From a virus: a stretch of 35,822 nt of DNA. The position numbers and the translations under genes were made by a program. The stretch lies in IMG/VR virus record IMGVR_UViG_3300009285_002889, positions 1-35,822 of that record; one strand, 5' to 3'. The notes beneath the pieces were generated by a model. It was not told the DNA's origin. It made no database searches and was given only the letters and a program-made list of their open reading frames with translations. How positions within the stretch are numbered: the stretch's first letter is position 1; the number at the start of each line of letters is the position of its first letter. Of the stretch, positions 1 to 7,285 are shown in pieces.

Positions 1-39
1 ATTTAATAATTTCTATAAACTCCTTCAGTTATTACCTAT

Positions 40-193
40 CCAAAAAGAAATAACCAATGCCCCGTTCAGTAGTCAACGAAAGCCCGAAGAAAAATGCCCG
101 CTCCTTTCTTTTTGGTTTGGAAAAATCCCGCCATTTTTTCCAAATCCCAATCCCTGCCAGAATACTCCCAATAAAGTACCCCTGCCGGAGTAC
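40..193. repeat. Cluster of three hairpins in a gene-free end
   Basis: Positions 1-226 hold no gene that I can support. Three inverted repeats stand side by side: 40-50 pairs with 105-115 (11 bp, long loop), 116-125 pairs with 135-144 (10 bp, 9-base loop), and 176-182 pairs with 187-193 (7 bp with one G-U pair, 4-base loop). They lie just downstream of the minus-strand RHH gene, so they may end or stabilise its transcript. An origin or packaging signal is another possibility. The pairing is seen directly; the role is inference. Confidence 0.5.
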
Positions 194-226
194 AGGAAAA
201 CCCGAATGAATACGTAATATACCTAT

Positions 227-355
227 CTATTCTGTCTTGTGTATTTCTATTAACTTGTTAAAAAGCTCGCTTATATTATTCATTCTATAGAACTTTTTCA
301 ATTCCTGTACTTTCTGGAAGTTCTCATCTGTTAATACGCAATGAATGTTTCTCAT
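227..355 (-). CDS. Mini ribbon-helix-helix (CopG/Arc-like) regulator
   Basis: This 42-residue protein fits the ribbon-helix-helix pattern: a short strand (RNIHCVLT), helix A (about residues 10-25, starting DENFQKVQEL) and helix B (SELFNKLIEI). Such proteins dimerise and bind DNA through the strand. An in-frame ATG at 370 gives 47 residues, but GGGGGTA lies about 8 bases before the ATG at 355 and favours the shorter form. A perfect palindrome overlaps its promoter, which fits autoregulation and control of the divergent gene at 479. It is the only minus-strand gene left of the pentamer tract. The fold is inferred from pattern and length. Confidence 0.6.
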   Translation of the reverse strand: MRNIHCVLTDENFQKVQELKKFYRMNNISELFNKLIEIHKTE

Positions 356-382
356 CTTTCTTACCCCCATAATTATATTTTA

Positions 383-402
383 ATAAGTAATGTATTACTT
401 AT
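383..402. promoter_or_regulatory. Perfect palindrome, probable operator
   Basis: Two 9-base arms (ATAAGTAAT and ATTACTTAT) flank a 2-base centre. The site lies between the minus-strand TATA element at 399-408 and the start of the RHH gene, where a bound repressor would block transcription. Binding by the RHH protein is inference. Confidence 0.55.
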
Positions 403-408
403 ATATAA
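399..408 (-). promoter_or_regulatory. TATA element for the RHH gene
   Basis: TTATATATAA lies about 25-30 bases before the expected start of a short-leader transcript reading leftward into the RHH gene. It overlaps the right arm of the palindrome at 383-402. Confidence 0.45.
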
Positions 409-435
409 GGATATATATACTACATAATAATAAAG

Positions 436-446
436 TTTATATATAA
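436..446 (+). promoter_or_regulatory. TATA box for the rightward gene pair
   Basis: TTTATATATAA matches the archaeal TATA consensus. With initiation about 25 bases downstream, the leader before the ATG at 479 would be roughly 13 bases and would include the weak ribosome site CTGAGGTAAA. Confidence 0.5.
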
Positions 447-478
447 GTATATACTACTAATTAACTGAGGTAAACAAA

Positions 479-934
479 ATGTATATTCAAAACATAAATT
501 GGGAAGAAACAGGACTCGAAGTCGGGAAAAGTTATTGGATGTATTTTATTAATGAGTTTGCTATGACGTTAAAAAAACAAATAATAATAACAACTTATAA
601 CATAATTTCCGAATTTGCACAATATCAAAATGTGATTCAGTTAACTTATAAGGAAACAGGGAAAAAAAAAATATCAACAATATTATTAAAATCAAGCATG
701 TTATTTCTAAATACTGAACTTAAGATAGATACTGATTACTCCTCATTTAAAGGAAATGCAAAACTGAATTTCGTATTGGAAACCGATGATTTCCCCGCAG
801 TTTTAAAGGAAAAAATACAAAACGAAAATAAATATAAACTTTTAGATTTGAATCAGGTTAATTATTGTTTTGAAAATAATTTACATGATTCTAACCCATT
901 ATTTAAAAATGAGGAAGCCATAACAACAAAATGA
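479..934 (+). CDS. Unknown 151-residue protein
   Basis: I do not recognise this protein. It is mostly polar, with no membrane segment or cysteine motif. Its middle alternates short hydrophobic stretches (residues about 33-75) that could form a small alpha/beta or beta domain. The start is supported by GAGGT about 7 bases upstream and by the TATA box at 436-446. The stop overlaps the next ATG in ATGA, so the two are probably translated together. It is one of only three plus-strand genes, is read away from the RHH gene, and is likely under that regulator. Confidence 0.65.
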   Translation: MYIQNINWEETGLEVGKSYWMYFINEFAMTLKKQIIITTYNIISEFAQYQNVIQLTYKETGKKKISTILLKSSMLFLNTELKIDTDYSSFKGNAKLNFVLETDDFPAVLKEKIQNENKYKLLDLNQVNYCFENNLHDSNPLFKNEEAITTK

Positions 935-1041
935 GAAAGAAACAATGCTCCCAGTGTAAATCAAAAGACACATATGTAAATCTCGATTATAGAACATCAA
1001 ACGAGTATTTATGTATGAACTGTTATTACAACTTAATTTAA
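931..1041 (+). CDS. Zinc-ribbon mini-protein
   Basis: This 36-residue protein has two CxxC pairs (C6-x2-C9 and C28-x2-C31) about 18 residues apart, the layout of a minimal zinc ribbon. The ATG overlaps the upstream stop by ATGA, which supports translational coupling. Its role is unknown; small zinc ribbons often bind nucleic acid or act as adaptors. The pentamer tract begins immediately after the stop codon. Confidence 0.55.
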   Translation: MRKKQCSQCKSKDTYVNLDYRTSNEYLCMNCYYNLI

Positions 1042-1111
1042 CAGGGCGCGGCACGGCTAGGCAGGGCGAGGCATGGCGCGGCATGGCGTGGCGTGGCATG
1101 GCATGGCATGG
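1042..1111 (+). repeat. Degenerate GGCNN pentamer tract (left)
   Basis: Thirteen consecutive GGCNN units (1045-1109) with varying NN make a sharp GC-rich island in AT-rich DNA. The first 36 bases (1042-1077) are identical to part of the tract at 35617-35771 on the opposite strand. A TATA-plus-GGTGA cassette nearly identical to that of the right tract follows at once. Frames read through it give only low-complexity peptides. Confidence 0.9.
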
Positions 1112-1115
1112 AAAT

Positions 1116-1130
1116 TATAAAATTGGGTGA
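1116..1130 (+). promoter_or_regulatory. TATAAAAT plus GGGTGA cassette
   Basis: TATAAAAT (1116-1123) is followed by GGGTGA (1125-1130), 9 bases before an ATG. The same block, with one or two changes, follows the right-hand pentamer tract on the other strand, so tract and cassette seem to travel as one unit. Confidence 0.5.
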
Positions 1131-1139
1131 TTCACATAC

Positions 1140-1220
1140 ATGAAAAATAAACAAAAGAAAAAACCCGTAAAAACCTATAATCTGGATAGATTGATAGATA
1201 TACGGTTGGGAAATGACTAA
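1140..1220 (+). CDS. Possible 26-residue basic peptide
   Basis: A short ORF begins 9 bases after GGGTGA and encodes a lysine-rich start followed by a short amphipathic stretch (LDRLIDIRLG). It converges on the minus-strand gene ending at 1217 and overlaps its stop by 4 bases. The translation signals are good, but the length makes it uncertain; the cassette upstream may serve another purpose. Confidence 0.3.
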   Translation: MKNKQKKKPVKTYNLDRLIDIRLGND

Positions 1221-1411
1221 GAATGCTTCAGATAGTCTACCAGCCCCTTCAGAAAGACCCCAAGCAACCCCCCCAGTGTAATATCTTTCCAGTCCCCTAA
1301 TAATCCCAGTCCAACAGTCAAAATCACAGGCGTACCATAAACCAATACATCTACCACGATCTTTTTAACCGTCTTCTCCCATTCATAACCAGTTTTAAAT
1401 GCTATTGTCAT
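1217..1411 (-). CDS. Small membrane protein, holin-like
   Basis: This 64-residue protein has an N-terminal amphipathic segment, a hydrophobic stretch (about residues 18-38) and a second weaker one (about 45-58), ending in a charged tail. Holins of tailed viruses are small membrane proteins of this kind, and the position downstream of the tail genes and beside an XhlA-like gene fits a lysis cassette. GGAGGGAT lies just before the ATG. No endolysin is visible, so the lysis role is inference. Confidence 0.5.
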   Translation of the reverse strand: MTIAFKTGYEWEKTVKKIVVDVLVYGTPVILTVGLGLLGDWKDITLGGLLGVFLKGLVDYLKHS

Positions 1412-1427
1412 ACTTATCCCTCCAATT

Positions 1428-1532
1428 TTAAATATCGTTTAAACGTTTTAATTTCTCTTCACGCCGTCTCTTTTCGCGGTACTCTATACGTTTCTTGTCT
1501 TTTTTTAAAAAATTCGATAAACGTTTCCCCAT
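1428..1532 (-). CDS. Short basic helical protein
   Basis: The 34-residue product is almost entirely charged (K, R, E) and would form one highly basic helix. It sits between the XhlA-like gene and the holin-like gene with short spacings and has GGGTTGAG before the ATG. No family is recognised; it could bind nucleic acid or membrane lipids. Confidence 0.4.
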   Translation of the reverse strand: MGKRLSNFLKKDKKRIEYREKRRREEKLKRLNDI

Positions 1533-1546
1533 ATTTCTCAACCCCG

Positions 1547-1798
1547 CTATAAAAAAGCCAGCTTTATTACCGTCCCAAGAAACGCAGTCATAATAAACAT
1601 AACTATCCAGTTTAAAACCTTTTGCTGGTTTATAAACGCTTCATGCTTTCCCACGTTGCCATTTATTTTCTCCAGATGTCTTTCTATTGCAATAATCCGT
1701 TCTTTAATAAATTCAAGACGTTCAAGTATAATCGCCTGATGTTTATTGTATGTGTATTCGTGTTTTGGATATTTTATTTTCAGATTGTTCTTTACCAT
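1547..1798 (-). CDS. XhlA-like coiled coil with C-terminal membrane anchor
   Basis: The 83-residue product has a heptad-rich helix (about residues 22-58) and a C-terminal hydrophobic segment (about 62-82). This is the architecture of XhlA/haemolysin-type proteins that accompany holins. I chose the ATG at 1798 because GGTGT precedes it by four bases; an in-frame start at 1876 would add 26 residues that run deep into the zinc-finger gene. Together with the gene at 1217 it makes a plausible lysis pair. The family call rests on architecture only. Confidence 0.5.
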   Translation of the reverse strand: MVKNNLKIKYPKHEYTYNKHQAIILERLEFIKERIIAIERHLEKINGNVGKHEAFINQQKVLNWIVMFIMTAFLGTVIKLAFL

Positions 1799-1922
1799 GT
1801 TTACACCATTGCCTGAATTTATTGCAGTTCTCACATATCTTTGAACCACGATGCAGGGAAAAATACCAGTTATCACATCGTTTACATATCCGTTTATATA
1901 TTCCGTATCCGGTCTTACTCAT
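1743..1922 (-). CDS. Zinc-finger mini-protein overlapping the XhlA-like gene
   Basis: This 59-residue frame has two CxxC pairs (CKRC and CENC, about 14 residues apart) and a basic tail. Its ATG overlaps the stop of the preceding small ORF in ATGA, and GGAAGCGAT stands before it. Its last 56 bases overlap the start of the XhlA-like gene in another frame. The cysteine spacing and start signals suggest it is real; its function is unknown. Confidence 0.45.
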   Translation of the reverse strand: MSKTGYGIYKRICKRCDNWYFSLHRGSKICENCNKFRQWCKHGKEQSENKISKTRIHIQ

Positions 1923-2041
1923 TTTATCGCTTCCTTTAATTTGGTTTTAATTTCTGCATCTTTAAGCAATTCTATCAGCATGTTCTTAAAATCTTTTTTT
2001 ACTACCTTTAAATGCCCTTCTGTGAAATAGTTCTTTTCTAT
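1919..2041 (-). CDS. Possible 40-residue protein with ATA start
   Basis: This frame links the tail hub stop to the zinc-finger start: its TGA overlaps the next ATG (ATGA), and its 5' end overlaps the hub stop. No ATG or GTG is available at the 5' end, but GGGGGTGAT lies 6 bases before an ATA codon. The product is lysine-rich and helical. An internal ATG would leave only about 20 residues. The non-canonical start is inference. Confidence 0.3.
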   Translation of the reverse strand: MEKNYFTEGHLKVVKKDFKNMLIELLKDAEIKTKLKEAIK

Positions 2042-3534
2042 TTTGTCATCACCCCCAATGTCCAGATCTTGGGCTCAGTATTCGCTGAATCCGATGACAA
2101 CGATATCCGAACCAAACGTTTTACTCCGGTATTAGTTATACTATTTTTTATGCCTGTTATAATAGTCCGATAATTAAACCCGTCTCCATTGAACTCTACA
2201 GTACTATCTCCTAAATCTTCACCGTGAACTTCTATCTGTACACTTGCAGCAGTATAACCAAGATCCGGTAAGGTTATAATAACCGTCCCATCCGTCTGGC
2301 CAGATGCAAGCTTTAACGTGCTATTGGTTTCCTGTGTGTTTGTATGTGTACATATAGATGGGTTCTCATCAAACCGGACAACGTAGGAATCCAGCATGTC
2401 ATTCTCATTTTTTATTTCCTGCTGTTCTGATTGAATCGTAAATAAACTGGTGAATATCTTCGGTATATCTTTTAATTCCGATGCAAATTCTACCGACGTA
2501 ATCCAACCATTAGTACTTATATCATCCCGAATAACTTTACTGACAAAATAATCATTGATCTTACATAATGGCACTGAACATTTAATGCTCTGCCCCGGGA
2601 AAACCGTAGGCAAACCACCTGTAGCACGCAACACACCTTTCGCAGGAGCCGTAGTTAAAACATTATATTCTGCATCTAACTTAGTTTGCAGTTCACCCAT
2701 AGTACTTATATCCGATTCTGTAACTATTTCATCTTTAATCCATAAAACACCTTGATTTATCGTGTCCTCTTTAGTCTGCAAAAATATCACGTTAGTAGAA
2801 TCCTCAGCAGTGCTGCCATAGACATGAACACGATTTGCACGCTCCGAGTTTCGGGAACCCCAATCAGATAACCCGTCAAAGTTAATACCATATGATATAG
2901 ACTCGCTATTATTTGTCTGTGATGTAAATGCATTTATATCGTGCTTGTTGTTGGAGTTATTATATTTCAAATATCCATCATACCCCCCGCGAAGCAATAA
3001 ATCAGATATAATCTGTATTGCAGGTTTATAGATATATGTCGCTGTAACAGAAGTGGGTATATTGCCCAATGAAACATATTCTAGTATCCCGGAGAAATAA
3101 CTATCAATAATCTCTTTGATACAATCTGATACTATTTTATTTGTAAATGAAACTGTAATCTTTCTGTCAGATAGTTCAGGGACTTCTTTTCCCTCAAGAG
3201 TTATTGTGAAACCGTTCGCAAACGTACAACTGTAAAGAACGTCTTCAACTTTACCTTTGAAAATCCTATTGGTACCACCAGTATAATCCGCAAACACCTC
3301 AAACTTCTCCCCACCAGTATAACTATTCGTGAACTGGCCGTTGACATTGTCAAGAATGCATGTAAATGAACCGACACGATTTTGTCTCAGGCTTACCCGT
3401 TCAGTGCTCACGGAAAGAACCTTTGCAGTCTGGTCAACATCAGCTATCTCAACTACAAACACAGGTGTAAAAATCGCCTGTGGGATATAAATCGCTCCAC
3501 GACGTTTTAATTCAGTTGTTCTTGGGTCTACCAT
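2038..3534 (-). CDS. Tail hub / baseplate protein (gpD, gp27-like)
   Basis: This 498-residue protein should form the central hub at the tail tip. The N-terminal third carries a beta-rich domain typical of late-control-D/gp27-type hubs: a stretch around residues 55-95 (FTCILDNVNGQF, then FEVFADYTGG and FKGKVEDV) resembles the entry strands that specify coordinate-like offsets. The C-terminal 110 residues look like a separate beta domain. It follows the tape measure, a small tail protein and the giant surface protein, the usual tail-tip order. The assignment rests on motif style and position. Confidence 0.65.
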   Translation of the reverse strand: MVDPRTTELKRRGAIYIPQAIFTPVFVVEIADVDQTAKVLSVSTERVSLRQNRVGSFTCILDNVNGQFTNSYTGGEKFEVFADYTGGTNRIFKGKVEDVLYSCTFANGFTITLEGKEVPELSDRKITVSFTNKIVSDCIKEIIDSYFSGILEYVSLGNIPTSVTATYIYKPAIQIISDLLLRGGYDGYLKYNNSNNKHDINAFTSQTNNSESISYGINFDGLSDWGSRNSERANRVHVYGSTAEDSTNVIFLQTKEDTINQGVLWIKDEIVTESDISTMGELQTKLDAEYNVLTTAPAKGVLRATGGLPTVFPGQSIKCSVPLCKINDYFVSKVIRDDISTNGWITSVEFASELKDIPKIFTSLFTIQSEQQEIKNENDMLDSYVVRFDENPSICTHTNTQETNSTLKLASGQTDGTVIITLPDLGYTAASVQIEVHGEDLGDSTVEFNGDGFNYRTIITGIKNSITNTGVKRLVRISLSSDSANTEPKIWTLGVMTK

Positions 3535-3541
3535 GTCTTAA

Positions 3542-6500
3542 TCAACTCCGTATACATCCGGTACAGTATGAGTTAAATGCCAAAACCGGATCAAGAAAAT
3601 TAAAATTAGTCTCATTACACGATGTCAGGTTAACACGCATCCATAACCCATAATTGGAATTTAAAGCTATATTTGTCGTAACGTTCTGGTTTGTCGTAGT
3701 GGAAAAATTCAGCCATGTAGGAGTTGTTATAAAATTTGAGGTATTATACAGTGACATGTCCATACAACTCCCGTTTACGGTTTCATTAAATTTAACTACA
3801 ACATCTATTGCTCTATCATAAGCAAGATTCGTTATATTAAATATCGGTACAGTTTCCGACTGTCCGAACGGCTCCAGATTCTTATCGTTCGGTGTTATCG
3901 GGTATATATTCCAGATATCTATTCCTGACGGAAGAGATACGTTAAATATTGAATATTTAACCAATAAATCCCAAAGCGTGCTGTTTATGTTGTAATCGGG
4001 TGTATGCGCCCGGATAGTCATGTTTTTAGAGCCACGATAATCAAACTTTAAATCATTTATAGTTATATTTCCATTACTAAAGTTAAATGCGTATCTTATT
4101 GTATTTGATAATAAATCAAGTATGGATGCATTGAACTCAATTGGGTTTATATTATAGGTATAATTAAAATTATAAATTGTAATTACTCCGGCTATAGCAG
4201 ACTGTATTTGTATCGGAACCATACACGAAATAGAATTTAAACAATTCTCAGAAATATATGAATTGATATCTATTGTTTGCAGTGTTACATTTTGTGGTGA
4301 ATTGGTTTTATTTAGAATATTATTATATTTCCAGTCCCCAACCGCATCTATACCAATTGAAATATTCTCAGTGGAACCTTCTATCACATCAACATAAATT
4401 TTACTGATATATGCTCTATTTGAAGTATTACTATTCGTAATTATAGTGCGCCATTTTAAATCTGTTCCCGGTACAGTTATAGTTTGATCTACTCCTAAGT
4501 TGTCTATATCTGTCCAGTTTACACCATTATTGGAACTTATCTGAAATATAACATTTGTATCTGTATCAATAAAATAATCTGCATTTAATACTGCTGAGGT
4601 AATGTTATTTGTAGTATTTTTTATGCGATTGGAAACGGCAGTTATGTTACTGGAATTATAATTCCCCGTAGTGTTAACATAAGGATAAATTCCGGTTGTA
4701 TTTAAATAAAACATTTCAACAGTTCCATTTCCTCTTACCATTGATGTGCTTTTTGGTGCATTTGTAGTTTCCCAGACAAATTCCCAACTTTGTGCCGGAT
4801 TTAATGCTGAAACAGACGTACTCCCTGAATTTGTCCCAACATCACCGGCAGCACAGGAGTGCGTCATATTAGCCCACCATACCCAATCTACATTAGTATC
4901 TGACGTTTTTGTAATATTAAATTTATATCTCATTTCCCATGGGGCATCTGTAAAATAATAGGTACTATCCAGCCATATACAATCATCTCCTGCGCGCCCA
5001 TTAGGAGAATATTTAATATAAAAATTAAAAATTTCAACAGATGCTGCATCACCTTTCAGGTATGCTTTTAATGTAAAAGTATTGGATGGACTTGTCCCAC
5101 CCGAACTGGCTCTTATAAAACTACCATTTCCATCAACAAATAATGTCCGTATTTTACTAAAGTTAAAATTAGATGTTGTAGTAGATACAACAGCAGATTC
5201 TCCTGCAGCACAACCTGTTGAACTTGTAAATAATTTCATACTATCCTCTGCATTATTTATAGTAGCATTAGCATAAGAAATAAAAGTCCCACAACTAATT
5301 ACACTATTTGTCCATAATTTATTCATGGATTTATCGGCATTTTCAAAGCTATCCCATGATCCTATAAAGTTATTATTAACCATAGAAACTGTTGATGCGG
5401 AAGTATTCAGGTTTGTATTATTACGGAAATCCTCTTCAAAATCCAGAGCACCACCACTGTTAATTGTTGATCCATTTATCTGAAAGGTTAAATTATTTAT
5501 CAGGAATGCATTAGAATTTTTATTTATTTGTTTTGTTGAAACATTCATATAAATCGTTTTAATATCTGCCGCTATATAAGTTAAATCTTCAGATTGTTTA
5601 TAATTGGCAGAACTATAAAACCATAAATTATAAATGTCCGTATTTAGTAATCTCCCCATGTAATAGTTGTTAAGTATGAATTGTGTTCCGTTATAATAAC
5701 TAATACTAATGTTTTCGGGCGTTCCTGCAGAATTGCTAATATTAAATGTAGCATTATATAATTCAGTTCTATTATCAAGAAATACTGCAACTTCTGTATT
5801 AGGCAGGTTTATTCGTGAGGTATTTGTATCATTCAGTCGTGTTTCACGCAATAAATCTATCGGATACTGGAACGTTGATTCCGGAGCTAAACAGGTATAG
5901 TTAATAGTCGGGTTTATATTAATATCAATGTCATAACAAACATAGTTGGAATCGTTATAATATCGAATATTATCAACTAAACTTTGCGGGGGATTTCCTA
6001 CCCCGCTATTATTCCATAATAACCACAGCATATTATTATCAGAAAAACTTCGTACATCAATTGATACATTATACTCAGTTCCGGTTGTACTTTTATTGTA
6101 AACATTAGTATTCCCAATGTTAAACCGAAATGAAACTACTCCTGTTGTAGTTAAGTTTGTATCAAATACAATAAAGGCAATCGGAGTCAGATTAACTGAT
6201 TTATTAGCCCTACAATTAGAACATCCAGCCATAGCTTCCTGAAGTCCTATCGCGGTTACATTCCTGCTTGCCCATCCGGTAAATCTCCCGATTACATTGG
6301 TTAAATCCCAGCCATCAGAATTGATATCGTTTCCTGTTTCGAAGTCATCATAATCATAATCCAAATCAAATACAACCCCGATAGTTGCATTGGTTTCATA
6401 TTCATATAATGTATGGTTTTGCACTCCATTCAAAGTCACATTTAAATATCTTGTAACTGCTGTCCATGTCGGGTCAAGATACCCGTCTTTTGCATTTAAA

Positions 6501-6937
6501 CTCCATTTTACAGTTTCTTCGGGATTAAGTTTTAAACCATACAAAATGAATTTTAGCTGCGTTTTAGAAGGGAAATCCAATGGGGTTTTTTTCGTAAGCT
6601 TCTGTAAATCAAGATAACTATAATCTTCAAAAGTAATATTATTATAACCAATTGTTTTATTTTCTGTATAAATAAACAAATAAAATTCCCTAACCTGTGG
6701 TGTGAATGTAAATTTGATTTCATTCGGATTGTAAATTTTTACATCATATAACTGTGGATTTGTAATGTTAATATAAGAAATACACGGGTCATCATATGTC
6801 CCGGCACAGATATCGTCAGTTCCCGTTATCTGAAAATTAAATGCCAAAATAAATAATGCAAGCAACCCTGTCAACGTTCCACCAATGCCAGCACCAATTT
6901 TTATCCATTTGGCATTTTTACGTTTACGTCTGGTCAT
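3542..6937 (-). CDS. Giant sequon-rich surface protein with N-terminal membrane segment
   Basis: About 1131 residues. A basic N-terminus (TRRKRKNAKW) is followed by one hydrophobic segment (about residues 15-35), then a long beta-rich, Asn/Thr-rich ectodomain with dozens of N-x-S/T sequons and few cysteines, ending in CTGCIRS. This style is common in archaeal surface proteins. Its place between a small tail protein and the hub suggests a tail-tip or receptor-binding role, but a signal/anchor helix is odd for a tail protein. It may instead be displayed on the host surface. I prefer the ATG at 6937 over a TTG two codons earlier. Confidence 0.7.
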   Translation of the reverse strand: MTRRKRKNAKWIKIGAGIGGTLTGLLALFILAFNFQITGTDDICAGTYDDPCISYINITNPQLYDVKIYNPNEIKFTFTPQVREFYLFIYTENKTIGYNNITFEDYSYLDLQKLTKKTPLDFPSKTQLKFILYGLKLNPEETVKWSLNAKDGYLDPTWTAVTRYLNVTLNGVQNHTLYEYETNATIGVVFDLDYDYDDFETGNDINSDGWDLTNVIGRFTGWASRNVTAIGLQEAMAGCSNCRANKSVNLTPIAFIVFDTNLTTTGVVSFRFNIGNTNVYNKSTTGTEYNVSIDVRSFSDNNMLWLLWNNSGVGNPPQSLVDNIRYYNDSNYVCYDIDININPTINYTCLAPESTFQYPIDLLRETRLNDTNTSRINLPNTEVAVFLDNRTELYNATFNISNSAGTPENISISYYNGTQFILNNYYMGRLLNTDIYNLWFYSSANYKQSEDLTYIAADIKTIYMNVSTKQINKNSNAFLINNLTFQINGSTINSGGALDFEEDFRNNTNLNTSASTVSMVNNNFIGSWDSFENADKSMNKLWTNSVISCGTFISYANATINNAEDSMKLFTSSTGCAAGESAVVSTTTSNFNFSKIRTLFVDGNGSFIRASSGGTSPSNTFTLKAYLKGDAASVEIFNFYIKYSPNGRAGDDCIWLDSTYYFTDAPWEMRYKFNITKTSDTNVDWVWWANMTHSCAAGDVGTNSGSTSVSALNPAQSWEFVWETTNAPKSTSMVRGNGTVEMFYLNTTGIYPYVNTTGNYNSSNITAVSNRIKNTTNNITSAVLNADYFIDTDTNVIFQISSNNGVNWTDIDNLGVDQTITVPGTDLKWRTIITNSNTSNRAYISKIYVDVIEGSTENISIGIDAVGDWKYNNILNKTNSPQNVTLQTIDINSYISENCLNSISCMVPIQIQSAIAGVITIYNFNYTYNINPIEFNASILDLLSNTIRYAFNFSNGNITINDLKFDYRGSKNMTIRAHTPDYNINSTLWDLLVKYSIFNVSLPSGIDIWNIYPITPNDKNLEPFGQSETVPIFNITNLAYDRAIDVVVKFNETVNGSCMDMSLYNTSNFITTPTWLNFSTTTNQNVTTNIALNSNYGLWMRVNLTSCNETNFNFLDPVLAFNSYCTGCIRS

Positions 6938-7280
6938 ATTCAATTAACTCCATGTTATATCGTGAAGGTTGGGCGCCTGCATCCGTCCATGTCAGTCTTG
7001 TGATTATATATGATCCGGAGTCTATGCCATCAGTATACTTCTTTTTGGTGCCATCTTCCAATGCTTCTACATCTGTCCGATGCTGGTCTATAGTTTTAGT
7101 CCCGGAACCAATTATAATCCCGTTTGCGGATATTCGTGTCTGATAACTGTTTTTCCCCAGAACAGGAAGTTCTACAACATGTTTCCCTATGACTTGCAGG
7201 TTTACAGATGGCTCTACGTTTTTCTCTATCTGCTCCCAGAATAAATCAACAGACCCCAAAGTTATAGTAGCATATCCCAT
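6924..7280 (-). CDS. Small tail-tip protein
   Basis: This 118-residue beta-rich protein lies directly after the tape measure gene, where distal-tail or baseplate adaptor proteins are usually found. Conserved-looking features are the N-terminal ATITLGSVDL and a C-terminal strand YIITRLTWTD. There is no membrane segment or cysteine. Its 3' end overlaps the giant surface protein gene by 14 bases. A distal-tail or LysM-free baseplate role is inferred from position only. Confidence 0.5.
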   Translation of the reverse strand: MGYATITLGSVDLFWEQIEKNVEPSVNLQVIGKHVVELPVLGKNSYQTRISANGIIIGSGTKTIDQHRTDVEALEDGTKKKYTDGIDSGSYIITRLTWTDAGAQPSRYNMELIEYDQT

Positions 7281-7285
7281 ATTAG

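Noticed and set aside
899-1099. Minus-strand frame through the left pentamer tract
   Set aside because: Pro/Ala/His repeat peptide opposite two better supported plus-strand genes.
1116-1123. Bacterial -10 box (TATAAT-like) after the pentamer tract
   Set aside because: No matching -35 element, and other promoters in the window fit archaeal TATA boxes better. Not fully excluded.
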